Assembly (NCBI RefSeq): GCF_029892065.1
Contig: NZ_CP120373.1
Span: 124,001 to 188,000 of the forward strand
Reading direction: 5' to 3'
DNA from: Sinorhizobium garamanticum
GTDB lineage: Bacteria; Pseudomonadota; Alphaproteobacteria; Rhizobiales; Rhizobiaceae
DNA length: 64,000 nt
Shown here: positions 1-7,776 of the stretch, piece by piece
How positions within the stretch are numbered: the first letter of the stretch is position 1
How the letters are laid out: every line of letters begins with the position of its first letter
Notes under the pieces: generated by a model
Seen by the model: only the letters and a program-made list of their open reading frames with translations
What the model was told of the DNA's origin: nothing
Database searches by the model: none
Program-made: the position numbers and the translations under genes

Positions 1-1
1 G

Positions 2-742
2 CTGATTTCCATCATCCGTCGGCAAGGACCGGCCCATGCCAGCGCGATCGCGCACCGGGAAAATCTTTCGCCCTCGGTCGTCGATGCCCTGGTCGAGCAC
101 CACCAGGCCATGTATCCGAGCGGGCAATCCGATGCGAATCAGCCGAGGACAAAAGCAGTAAGCCCGCCACCAGCCGGGGACAGCGCTTCTTCCGATCGCA
201 TCGCACGCGAAGAAAAGCTGCGCGAGGAAATAAAGGCATTGGCGCGGGCCGAGCCGCGAGAACGTACGTCGCGCCTTCAGCCAATCGACGAGCTCCACCA
301 GGCGTTGCTCATGCGGTTTGCCCGCAGTGGCGAAGCGGTTCTCTTCGCGACGGCTCTCGCCGACGCATTGCGATCGAGCCGAGCGCTTGCGGAGCGGATC
401 CTTCTCGACATTTCAGGTCAGCAACTCGCCGTGACCCTTTCTGCACTTGAGTTCCCAGCCGGCGAGATCAATTCTCTGCTCGAGGCGCTCTATCCGCACC
501 TTTCCGAAAGGCTCGGCGGCGGCACTCGCGCCACAGCCCTGATTGAGACGGTTGCGAGGAAAGTCAGCATCGAACGGGTGGAGGCCTGGCTTCGTGCGGA
601 TGACCCTGGAGCCGGCGAGCCGGCCCGCTACGAGGCCCATTTCGCCGACAATCGTGCCTCCGATCCCCGCCAGCAGGAGGCTCGTCCAGCCGTGGCCCAT
701 CGCAGCACCGCCGAGCCCGTGCGAGGGTTCGGGAGACGCTGA
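2..742 (+). CDS. DUF2336-family protein, C-terminal part (5' end outside window)
   Basis: The reading frame is open from the first complete codon at base 2 to a stop at 740-742, so about 246 C-terminal residues of a longer protein are seen. An ATG at 110 lies inside this frame and need not be the real start. The N-terminal visible part reads like the repeated helical DUF2336 segment found in alphaproteobacterial proteins of unknown function (a short repeat resembling LSPAVVDALV, then an Ala/Leu/Arg-rich helical region to about residue 200). The tail is charged and low in complexity. No catalytic motif is visible. The function is unknown, and family membership is inferred from pattern memory. 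Confidence 0.65.
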   Translation: MISIIRRQGPAHASAIAHRENLSPSVVDALVEHHQAMYPSGQSDANQPRTKAVSPPPAGDSASSDRIAREEKLREEIKALARAEPRERTSRLQPIDELHQALLMRFARSGEAVLFATALADALRSSRALAERILLDISGQQLAVTLSALEFPAGEINSLLEALYPHLSERLGGGTRATALIETVARKVSIERVEAWLRADDPGAGEPARYEAHFADNRASDPRQQEARPAVAHRSTAEPVRGFGRR

Positions 743-763
743 CCCTGCTTCGCCCCGCCTAGC

Positions 764-866
764 GCATCGGCCCGAAAATCGGACCCGATTTTCGGAAAGC
801 ACGATGCGTAGATTCAAAGAGTTACAGCGTCCTTTGTGCGTCCTTTAGGACGCACGGCGCTGTAAT
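764..866. repeat. RIME-like mosaic intergenic element (copy 1, two palindromes)
   Basis: Two adjacent dyads lie just after the DUF2336 stop. The first has 11-bp arms CCGAAAATCGG/CCGATTTTCGG at 772-795 with a 2-bp spacer. The second is a longer stem running from ACAGCG near 834 to CGCTGT near 863. The same architecture recurs at 41275-41380 and 43312-43416, and half copies occur at 32618-32653 and 34525-34573. This fits the RIME family of rhizobial intergenic mosaic elements. It probably also acts as a transcription stop for the upstream gene. Confidence 0.7.
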
Positions 867-896
867 GTTTCCCCATGGCTCCCTATGGCGGCTTCC

Positions 897-1256
897 TTAT
901 CGCCGGGGATCGGCATTGTCGGCCACGACCTCGAAAAGACCATCGCAATCGTCCAGTTCGATTTCGACGATCCAGCAATCAGGATCGAAGCGGATCTCGG
1001 AGGAAAGCGCGCTGTCGATGTGATCCGCGTCCACATTCTGCAATCGTATCTCGAACTTGCGGCTCGTATCGGCTTCATCGTCGAAGAAATTCTGCGGCGC
1101 GGGCGCGTAGAGGGTCTCGCCCCCGAACCGCGAGCGCTGGCGAATGAAGATCGTGCCGGCCTCTTGCGCACCCTTGCGCAGTACGGCGGCATAGCCACCG
1201 ACGGCAAAGACGCGGCGTAGCAGGGAGGACACGAAGATATCGGATTTCAGGCGCAT
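897..1256 (-). CDS. DUF1491 family protein
   Basis: A 119-residue cytosolic protein beginning MRLKSDIFVSSLLRRVF, which is the characteristic opening of DUF1491. The body has the family pattern of Gly/Ala-rich strands, a Tyr-Ala-Pro-Ala-Pro stretch and an acidic C-terminal half (RFDPDCWIVEIE). A longer in-frame ATG exists at 1349, but those 31 extra residues are basic and unlike the family, so the ATG at 1256 is chosen. The role is unknown. It lies downstream of the peptidoglycan-binding gene on the same strand with a gap of about 90 bases, so co-transcription is possible. Confidence 0.8.
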   Translation of the reverse strand: MRLKSDIFVSSLLRRVFAVGGYAAVLRKGAQEAGTIFIRQRSRFGGETLYAPAPQNFFDDEADTSRKFEIRLQNVDADHIDSALSSEIRFDPDCWIVEIELDDCDGLFEVVADNADPRR

Positions 1257-1345
1257 TCGAGGCTGATACACGTGAGACCACCGGCATGCAATTGCTCGGG
1301 TAAAGCGCCGCCGCTGCGGTTGCGAACTCAGGCTGCCGGCGCGGC

Positions 1346-2296
1346 TCAAAGCGCACCGATTTCCTTCAGCTTCTTGAGAACCTTCGCATTGGGTTCACCG
1401 GTCTGCGGCAGGCGGTAGTGCTTCTCAAAATGCCGGATGGCGGCGCGTGTCTGATCGCCGGCGACACCATCGACCACGATGTCGGCATAGGCAAGGTTGC
1501 TGAGCCCTTTCTGGATGCTCACCACCATTTCGCTCGAGGCAGGAATGTCGGCCCGAGGAAGCAATGTCCTGTCGTCTTCGGCAGTGCGGATCGCGGCAGC
1601 GACCGGATCGACCTCTGCCGGCGCAGCTTTAGGGTCTGAATAGGGACGATCGCCAGGGGTCGCGACCGCAAGTCCGGTATCGTCTGTCGCACGCAACGCC
1701 TGCAACAACTCGTCGCTCGCTTCGCCGCTTTGCATACGCCCTGCCTGTTTTTCGAAGCGCAGGATCGCGGCTGACGTTTTCGGGCCGGTACGCCCATCCG
1801 GCGCTCCATCGTAAAGACCCAGTCGCGCCAACTCTCTCTGTACGTCCGCAATAAGCGTCGAGGTGGCTGCGTGTGTGGACCAAGCATTTTTCGCCTGCTT
1901 ACTCAGTTCGCCTTGTGCAGCGGTCGCATCAGCGACGTTCTCGGACCTTTCGGCGCCCTCCCGTTCGATGACAAAGGTCGTTACGTTGCGAGGCTCGACC
2001 GGCTCACCGTTGGCAGCTGCCAGGCGCTCGGCAACTTCGGGTCCGACCAGCGGAACGCGGGTGCGCAAAAGTGGCGACGGGTGGGCACCATGCTGGTACC
2101 ACATGGCATTGGCAGCGACGAAACTGAAGACGACGACAAAGGCGGCCGATCCGCCTGCGCTGACAGGGTGGCGCGCCATCATTCTTCCGGCAAATGCAAG
2201 ACCGCGAGCGGCGACGGCCAAGCCGCGCAGTGCGAGGCCAGGTCGATTTCGTGCCGCTCTCTCCCGCTCAGGCTGTTTGCGCTTGCGCGGAGCCAT
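1346..2296 (-). CDS. membrane-anchored protein with two peptidoglycan-binding (PG_binding_1) domains
   Basis: This 316-residue protein has a very basic cytosolic N-terminus, one transmembrane segment at about residues 46-66 and a periplasmic remainder. Two PG_binding_1 modules are visible. One lies at roughly 150-205 (VQRELARLGLYDGAPDG, then a TSAAILRFEK helix). The other is at about 255-312 (SIQKGLSNLAYADIVVDG, TRAAIRHFEK). No hydrolase domain accompanies them, so the likely role is anchoring or sensing the cell wall. Its start overlaps the end of divJ by 29 bases, which implies translational coupling with that kinase gene. Confidence 0.8.
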   Translation of the reverse strand: MAPRKRKQPERERAARNRPGLALRGLAVAARGLAFAGRMMARHPVSAGGSAAFVVVFSFVAANAMWYQHGAHPSPLLRTRVPLVGPEVAERLAAANGEPVEPRNVTTFVIEREGAERSENVADATAAQGELSKQAKNAWSTHAATSTLIADVQRELARLGLYDGAPDGRTGPKTSAAILRFEKQAGRMQSGEASDELLQALRATDDTGLAVATPGDRPYSDPKAAPAEVDPVAAAIRTAEDDRTLLPRADIPASSEMVVSIQKGLSNLAYADIVVDGVAGDQTRAAIRHFEKHYRLPQTGEPNAKVLKKLKEIGAL

Positions 2297-3824
2297 GTCC
2301 CCGGTCCTCGTTCATTCCCTCGTCCTGGAAGCCAACCTCCCCTATACGCGCCGCTCCCTCGCTGCGCTCCTTGAGCCGCGGAGGGAACTCCACTGTAACA
2401 GGAATGCTCGTTTGTTCGCCGTTCGCAATACCTGATCCGTCGCGTGGGATCGATATGACGATTACGGTCCCCTCGCCTTCGGAACTACGGATCGAAACGT
2501 TGCCCCCGTGCAGTGTGACCAACCCCTTCACCAGCGACAAACCGAGCCCGGTCCCTTCGTAGCGGCGCGTATAGTCATTCTGAATCTGGACAAAAGGTTG
2601 GCCGAGCATCTGCAACTTGTCTTCGGCAATACCGATCCCCGTGTCGCTCACGGTGAGCTTCAAGACTGCACCGTCGGTTTCGGCATCGATCATGACCAGC
2701 CCGCCCTGATTGGTAAACTTGATCGCGTTGCCGACAAGATTGATCAATATTTGCTGAAACGCGCGCTGATCGGCATTGATCTCGCCAACTGCGCGCGTGA
2801 CGCGGCTTGCCAGCCTCACGCCCTTCTCGCGCGCCTGATGGGAAAGCATGGCCTCGCAAGCGGCAACGGCATCGGCCACACGGAAGGGCTCCGGAACAAG
2901 CTCGTAACGGCCAGCCTCGATCTTGCTCATATCAAGCATCGTGTTGACGACAGACAGAAGGTGAGCGCCGGATTTGTGGATCAGCGAGACGTATTCGCGC
3001 TGTCTGTCGTTCTCCAGCTTCCCGAAATATTCGCCGGCGAGCACGTCCGAAAAGCCGAGGATGGCGTTGAGCGGGGTGCGCAGTTCATGGCTGACGGCTG
3101 CGAGAAATCGCGTCTTCGCGTCGTTCGCCGATTCGGCATGGGCTGCCTTGGCGGTTGCTTCCGCCCGCAGTCGGGCTTCCTCGGAGACATCGCGGGATTG
3201 CACGACGATGGCGGTCAGCCGATCCTCGGCATCCCGGACCGGGGTCATCTCGCAACGCATGTGCACGAACTGCGTCCCCTCGGCCGGTACCGACAGCCGC
3301 TCGAGGCGGATGTCGACCGCCGATCTCTCGCCATTCTGGCGCAGCGCATCGATAGCTCTGAGGAACGTGATCCGATCGGAGACGTGGATCTGCTCGATGA
3401 ACCCGCGGCCGCAAGGATCGCGCATCAGAATGAGGTGTTCGGCAGCATCGCGACCGTGCACGGATAGGACATTGCCGCGCAGGTCGTGCACCGTAACGAG
3501 ACCCGCGAAGAGATCATAAGCCGCTGAAAGATCGGGAAGCGCAGCCGCAGGCTCGCGATCACCATATGCCTGACGCTCGGGGTCCCGTCCAATGGCAGCG
3601 GCCGAGGCCAGCAGCGATGCCGAAGCCCATAACGCCGTCCCCACCGGCAGGGCGGTGGAGACCGGCAACACAGCCATAAGCGCCAGTGGCACGACAGGCA
3701 GAGCCGTCAGAGAGACGGCCGCGACAGCGCGCAGACGCTTGAAGTCACGATGCGGCAGCCACGCGGCGGCAGCTTCATCCATGCGGGATGCCCATCTGCC
3801 AGCCATGTCACGCAATACATTCAC
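2268..3824 (-). CDS. divJ: PAS-containing sensor histidine kinase, DivJ type
   Basis: This 518-residue kinase has two hydrophobic segments at about 33-80, a PAS region at about 100-215 and a HisKA domain with phospho-acceptor His246 in SHELRTPLNAILGF. Its ATPase domain shows an N box (NLVGNAIKFT, 362-371), a G1 box (DTGIGI, 394-399) and a G2 box (GTGLGL, 424-429). A disordered tail of about 55 residues follows. The HisKA sequence is of the PdhS/DivJ/PleC group that acts on the cell-cycle regulator DivK. From memory, the Sinorhizobium kinase next to mucR is DivJ, and the name rests on that synteny. The start is GTG at 3824; an ATG six codons in (3806) is an alternative. Confidence 0.75.
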   Translation of the reverse strand: MNVLRDMAGRWASRMDEAAAAWLPHRDFKRLRAVAAVSLTALPVVPLALMAVLPVSTALPVGTALWASASLLASAAAIGRDPERQAYGDREPAAALPDLSAAYDLFAGLVTVHDLRGNVLSVHGRDAAEHLILMRDPCGRGFIEQIHVSDRITFLRAIDALRQNGERSAVDIRLERLSVPAEGTQFVHMRCEMTPVRDAEDRLTAIVVQSRDVSEEARLRAEATAKAAHAESANDAKTRFLAAVSHELRTPLNAILGFSDVLAGEYFGKLENDRQREYVSLIHKSGAHLLSVVNTMLDMSKIEAGRYELVPEPFRVADAVAACEAMLSHQAREKGVRLASRVTRAVGEINADQRAFQQILINLVGNAIKFTNQGGLVMIDAETDGAVLKLTVSDTGIGIAEDKLQMLGQPFVQIQNDYTRRYEGTGLGLSLVKGLVTLHGGNVSIRSSEGEGTVIVISIPRDGSGIANGEQTSIPVTVEFPPRLKERSEGAARIGEVGFQDEGMNEDRGHGSAQAQTA

Positions 3825-4444
3825 GCTTTGCCCTGCCGCCTTGTTGTTTCTTTCGAGTCGATCCGGAACGCCTTTTTTCGCTTTCGCAGGGAGGTTGGCC
3901 GGGCTGTCTCGTGATGGTCCGAATCTCGCACCCCCGACTTAATGAAAGAATAAACGGGCCGCCTCTGAGCGAGCGCAAAACTGGCGAAAAATCCTGTTTT
4001 GGGGCAATTCCGGCGAGCTTCGTTCCTTGTGGTTAACGGGGCGTAAGCGTCGGATTTCCGAGGATTTTCCGGTTCTTGTTAAGAATTTGGGCAGCGTCTT
4101 TTACGCCCATCGCCCACGCCATCGGCGGTCGCTGGCCGGAACCTTGCCATGAACCTTAACGGCAATCGCTAAAATTCGAGACAAATGCCGTCTCGGATAC
4201 CGAAATCGCGCATTTCATTAAAATTCGATACAAATTCCACTGGTTTTGGAAAAGCGACCTTGTGATTCCCATTTTATTCTCAGCTTCAACGCATGGAGGA
4301 ACCAGACGAGTAGCCGGTTCCGGACATGCAGCGAATGCAAGCGGGCGGGCGTATCAGGCGATACCTATCGTCCGGGACTGTCGAGAAAGGTAAAATCGGC
4401 TAAAAGACCGGGACCTGCGGCAGCCGAACAAAGGTGGGCGGAAG
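3825..4444. other. 620-bp intergenic region between divergent divJ and the DUF5330 gene
   Basis: No convincing gene is seen. Short open frames on both strands lack coding character. The region is less GC-rich than its flanks around 4160-4260. It must carry the promoters of both divergent genes, and a GAnTC (CcrM-type) site GAGTC is visible near 3856. I found no clear CtrA box (TTAA-N7-TTAA) and no good terminator. Confidence 0.5.
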
Positions 4445-4876
4445 ATGTGGTTTCTCGTCAAGGCAGCATTCTGGTTTTCTCTGGTCCTGGTCCTCCTGCC
4501 GTTCCTGGATCCCTCAAGCACCGAGAAGCTTCAGCACGGACCGAAGGTGGAGATCGGCGATACCTTTTCCGCCGCCAGCGAGGCGTTCCAATATCTAAGC
4601 GCCATCTGCGTGCAAAAGCCCGACGTCTGTGAGAAGGGCGCCGAGACTTTCGTTGCCCTTGGCCATCGAGCCCGTGAAGGCGCGCGCATCGCTTACGAAT
4701 TTCTCGACACGCAGTTCGCTGAAACCGGTGCTGGCGCACCGGATGCCAAGATCATGACTGGCACGGTCACGCCCACGGACACTTCGCATGGAGAAGTGAA
4801 TCACAGCGCGCCCATCTTCAAGCGTACGCCGGTTCCGGAGAAGCGTCTCGACCCAAAGGCCGCCGTGGCCCAGTAA
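4445..4876 (+). CDS. DUF5330 domain protein, probable membrane-anchored
   Basis: A 143-residue protein with an N-terminal hydrophobic segment (about residues 4-20, WFLVKAAFWFSLVLVLLPF) followed by a small helical periplasmic domain. Two cysteines about 9 residues apart (AICVQKPDVCEKG) could form a disulfide. The C-terminal 45 residues are Pro/Lys-rich and probably disordered. The pattern matches DUF5330, a rhizobial family of unknown function. The ATG follows GGTGGGCGGAAG, an acceptable ribosome site. It stands alone, divergent from divJ and 270 bases before sufE. Confidence 0.7.
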   Translation: MWFLVKAAFWFSLVLVLLPFLDPSSTEKLQHGPKVEIGDTFSAASEAFQYLSAICVQKPDVCEKGAETFVALGHRAREGARIAYEFLDTQFAETGAGAPDAKIMTGTVTPTDTSHGEVNHSAPIFKRTPVPEKRLDPKAAVAQ

Positions 4877-5148
4877 CAACTGGCTTCGACAAACGCCTGC
4901 AATCGTCACACTCCAACTGCCTGATTAGCCGTTCCGTTCCGGCCGCCGCGAGGATGCCCATCCTTCGCGGTGTTCTTTTATGGACGGAATGGGGCGAGAG
5001 TCGCGACGATGTTCGGGCCGAAATGGTATTGGCTGTTCTCATTGCCGCCCGCATCTCCTATATGAATGGGTGAGATCCCGATGACGCCGGCATGCGCGGG
5101 ATCGAGACAGGCGCATCTTGCGAAACAGCGCCGAGAATCGGACGGACT

Positions 5149-5571
5149 ATGACCTCACTTGACCAGATCATCGACGACTTTGCCTTCCTCGACGAGTGGG
5201 AGGACCGCTACCGCTACGTGATCGAGCTGGGCAAGAGTCTGCCGGAGATGCCGGAGGCCCTACGGACGAGCGAGAACAAGGTTCAGGGCTGTGCAAGCCA
5301 AGTCTGGCTTGTGACCCGCACGAGCGGTGATCCAGAGAACCCGGTCCTCACCTTTGAAGGCGAATCCGACGCCCATATCGTCCGGGGTCTCGTGGCAATC
5401 GTTCTCGCCCTCTATTCCGGCAAGCACGCTACCGAAATCGCCAAGCTCGACGCCCTCGACGTCTTCGGCAAGATCGGTCTCATCGAACATCTGTCGGCGC
5501 AGCGCGCCAATGGCCTGCGCTCCATGGTCCGGCGGATCAAGAGCGAGGCTGAGGTCCGGCTGGCCGCCTGA
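5149..5571 (+). CDS. sufE: SufE family protein (cysteine desulfurase sulfur acceptor)
   Basis: This 140-residue protein carries the SufE pattern: an N-terminal helix LDQIIDDFAFLDEWEDRY, then LPEMPEALRTSENKVQGCASQVWL with the sulfur-accepting cysteine in VQGCASQVW (about residue 49). In the SUF system SufE takes persulfide from SufS and stimulates iron-sulfur cluster assembly in the cytosol. An upstream in-frame ATG at 5092 would add 19 residues that do not belong to the family, so 5149 is chosen. The rest of the suf operon is not nearby. This stand-alone copy could serve as CsdE/SufE-like. Confidence 0.88.
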   Translation: MTSLDQIIDDFAFLDEWEDRYRYVIELGKSLPEMPEALRTSENKVQGCASQVWLVTRTSGDPENPVLTFEGESDAHIVRGLVAIVLALYSGKHATEIAKLDALDVFGKIGLIEHLSAQRANGLRSMVRRIKSEAEVRLAA

Positions 5572-5661
5572 GGCGGCGCGGTTCGCTCGGTCGGGGATCT
5601 TGTTGCCAAAACGCAGAAGGCCGAGCGATTGCTCGACCCGACCTTCCTTCCAAGACTAAAC

Positions 5662-5689
5662 GCTGGGCGCACTTGTCCGTGCGCTCAGC
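5662..5689. terminator. stem-loop between convergent sufE and mucR
   Basis: The inverted repeat GCTGGGCGCAC/GTGCGCTCAGC has a 6-base loop and 11-bp arms with one mismatch. It sits between the ends of sufE (+) and mucR (-). A weak T-rich tract (GTTTAG) follows it on the minus strand, so it may terminate mucR and possibly both genes. Confidence 0.5.
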
Positions 5690-5713
5690 CTTGCCGGCCA
5701 AACGGCGACGGGA

Positions 5714-6145
5714 TTACTTACCGCGGCGCTTGCGACGCTGTCCGAGGCCCATCTCCTTGGCGAGACGCGAGCGGGCTTCCGCATAGGCGGGCGCCACCAT
5801 CGGATAGTCCGCAGGCAGATCCCACTTTTCGCGATACTCTTCAGGCGAAAGATTGTGATGGGTCATCAGGTGGCGCTTCAGCGACTTGAACGTGCCGCCG
5901 CATTCAAGGCAGGTGATCTGATCATCCTGAACCGACTTGCGCACCGAAACGGCGGGTTTCGGCTTCTCGACCGGAACCACCACCGGTGCAGGAGCCGTCG
6001 TGTTGTTGAGCGCCGAGTGAACGTCGGCTATGAGTGTCGGAAGCTCGGCAACCGGAACCACGTGGTTGCTTACATAGGCGGCAACGATTTCCGCCGTCAA
6101 CTCAACCAGGAGTTCATGGCTCGCGCCGGGCGTGGTTTCTGTCAT
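5714..6145 (-). CDS. mucR: MucR/Ros family zinc-finger transcriptional regulator
   Basis: A 143-residue protein with the Ros/MucR prokaryotic C2H2-like zinc finger: Cys79, Cys82, His92 and His96/97 in [20 protein letters not shown]. The usual continuation [24 protein letters not shown] and a basic tail follow. The N-terminal 45 residues form the oligomerisation region. In Sinorhizobium, MucR represses its own gene and controls exopolysaccharide synthesis, motility and symbiosis genes by binding AT-rich DNA. The start is well supported by AGGAG six bases before the ATG. The position two genes from divJ matches the Sinorhizobium order. Confidence 0.93.
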   Translation of the reverse strand: MTETTPGASHELLVELTAEIVAAYVSNHVVPVAELPTLIADVHSALNNTTAPAPVVVPVEKPKPAVSVRKSVQDDQITCLECGGTFKSLKRHLMTHHNLSPEEYREKWDLPADYPMVAPAYAEARSRLAKEMGLGQRRKRRGK

Positions 6146-6551
6146 TTCTTTCTCCTATCGGAATCCAGCAACATATCTGAAACAGCGTTTCAGAGGGAGG
6201 AATTCGCGAAAATGCCGCCGAACAGCGCCCGCTGCCTTGGAATTGACCGATAACTGCGCGGCAAGGACCAAGGTTCTGCCGCAACATCAAGGCTCGAATT
6301 GGGATAGCGAAACCCGTCACCAAGGCATCAGGACAACCGACACCTCAAAGCAACGGATAATATTCACAACTCAAGCTGGAATTTCAGTTCAAAGTATTTT
6401 CCACGACGACACTTTGCAATTACTGCATTAACATTGATCGCCGAAAAGTCCAAACATAAATTTATGGAACAGCAGCAACTTTATTCCAAATTGCTAAAAT
6501 TGTCACCGCGCGCGGAATTGTTCGGAAATACAGAGACAGAAACGGCGTCGA
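6146..6551. promoter_or_regulatory. AT-rich upstream region of mucR
   Basis: This 406-base gap holds no gene. From about 6340 to 6530 it is markedly AT-rich for this genome (for example AACATAAATTTATGG and TTTATTCCAAATTGC). MucR binds AT-rich tracts with T-A steps and represses its own promoter, so this stretch is the natural place for autoregulation. That link is inference; no defined operator is claimed. Confidence 0.5.
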
Positions 6552-6914
6552 TCAAAGCCGACGTGGCTCTTCCTTTTGTGGAAGCTGATCTATGACCGAC
6601 AGTTTCGTCAGTCTGTAACCCGCCTGATGCGCGCCTTTGGCCAAGAGATGGGCGGAGATCGGCGCCGTCAGAACGAAGAAAACAAAGCCGGCGAGTGCCC
6701 GGACGAGAATTGCACCGTCGAGGGAATGCAACCCGGCCGCCAGAAGCAAGAGGCCGGAACCGATGGTTCCTGCTTTCGACGCCGCATGCATGCGCGTGTA
6801 AAGGTCGGGAAACCGAACGATCCCCAGAGCTGCCAGCAACGAGAAGGAGGCGCCGACAACGACGATCAACGCGACGACAAGCGCGACTGCGGCATTGGCT
6901 TGCGCTTCCATCAA
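6552..6914 (-). CDS. mnhG: Na+/H+ antiporter subunit G (MnhG/MrpG/PhaG)
   Basis: A 120-residue inner-membrane protein with three hydrophobic helices. It carries the subunit G signature [27 protein letters not shown] at about residues 23-50. G is a small accessory subunit required for assembly of the multisubunit Mrp antiporter. It is the last gene of the leftward mnhABCDEFG operon, and its start overlaps the mnhF stop by 4 bases. Tail residues [10 protein letters not shown] are cytosolic. Confidence 0.92.
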   Translation of the reverse strand: MMEAQANAAVALVVALIVVVGASFSLLAALGIVRFPDLYTRMHAASKAGTIGSGLLLLAAGLHSLDGAILVRALAGFVFFVLTAPISAHLLAKGAHQAGYRLTKLSVIDQLPQKEEPRRL

Positions 6915-7288
6915 CGTGCTCCTTTGCGTTTGCGGCGCACCGAGTGAACGGCCTTGCCGCGCTTCGGATGTGTCCTTTTGGCCGACGCGGCCTCCGCGGA
7001 TTGTTCCGGTGCCAGTCCGCGCGCCAGGATGAAACGGGCGAAGGCCACGGTTGCGAGAAAGCCGACCAGGCCCAAAGCGATGGCGATATCTATGTAAAGG
7101 CTGAAGCCAGTCTTGATGGCAATCACAGCGATGAAACCGATCGCAATCGCCACGAGCATATCAAGCCCAAGGACACGGTCCGGCAAGGTGGGCCCCCGAA
7201 CAATACGCAGCACCGTCATCAACAGGGCTGCGGAGAGGAGCACCAGCGCGAAGCCGATCGCTGCGGAGAGCACGGTCTGAGCCATCAC
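6911..7288 (-). CDS. mnhF: Na+/H+ antiporter subunit F (MnhF/MrpF/PhaF)
   Basis: This 125-residue protein has three transmembrane helices and the F-subunit motif [18 protein letters not shown] near residues 27-44. The C-terminal 30 residues are unusually basic ([10 protein letters not shown] then RRKRKGAR), longer than a minimal MrpF. The gene overlaps mnhE upstream and mnhG downstream by 4 bases each, typical of translational coupling in this operon. Confidence 0.92.
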   Translation of the reverse strand: MMAQTVLSAAIGFALVLLSAALLMTVLRIVRGPTLPDRVLGLDMLVAIAIGFIAVIAIKTGFSLYIDIAIALGLVGFLATVAFARFILARGLAPEQSAEAASAKRTHPKRGKAVHSVRRKRKGAR

Positions 7289-7776
7289 GTTTCAAAAGCC
7301 TCCCGGATTCGGCGTTCGAAGCCGCGCGCGATGTCCTGTCGAAGTGCACCGGGGTCGGCGCAATCAAGCGCATGGACATAGAGCGTCTTACGATCGTCGG
7401 AGACGTCGACTGAAAGGGTTCCCGGCGTCAGAGTGATGAGATTGGCGAGCAGGGTGATCTCGAAATCGCTCTTGAGCGTTAGAGGATAGGCAAAGATGCC
7501 GGGCTTCAGCACCATCTTCGGCTGCATCACGAGAATGGCGACCTTAGTCGCGGAAACGGCGAGCTCCTTGAAGAAGAGCAGCATGAGAAGCAACATGCGC
7601 AGAGGCCTTATCGGATAGGTCACCGGCCGCAGCTCGCGCCGGATAAGCGCAAGCGACAGTGCACCGACCAGGAAGCCGAGCACGAGATTTGCGAGCGTGA
7701 AGCTAGAACTGATGGCACCCCAGATGACGGTGAAGATCAGGTTGATCGCAAGGAGCTTCATTACAGGGAGCTTCAT
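7285..7776 (-). CDS. mnhE: Na+/H+ antiporter subunit E (MnhE/MrpE/PhaE)
   Basis: A 163-residue membrane protein matching MrpE: two N-terminal transmembrane helices (about 8-26 and 30-45) and one near 60-80. A soluble domain follows with the conserved [34 protein letters not shown] pattern (split here by the [12 protein letters not shown] core). E is needed for stable expression and activity of the Mrp complex. Translationally coupled to mnhD by a 4-base overlap. Confidence 0.92.
   Translation of the reverse strand: MKLPVMKLLAINLIFTVIWGAISSSFTLANLVLGFLVGALSLALIRRELRPVTYPIRPLRMLLLMLLFFKELAVSATKVAILVMQPKMVLKPGIFAYPLTLKSDFEITLLANLITLTPGTLSVDVSDDRKTLYVHALDCADPGALRQDIARGFERRIREAFET

Noticed and set aside
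4160..4260. CtrA-binding site upstream of divJ
   Set aside because: TTAACGG and other TTAA-like pieces are present, but no TTAA-N7-TTAA pair with correct spacing could be placed.
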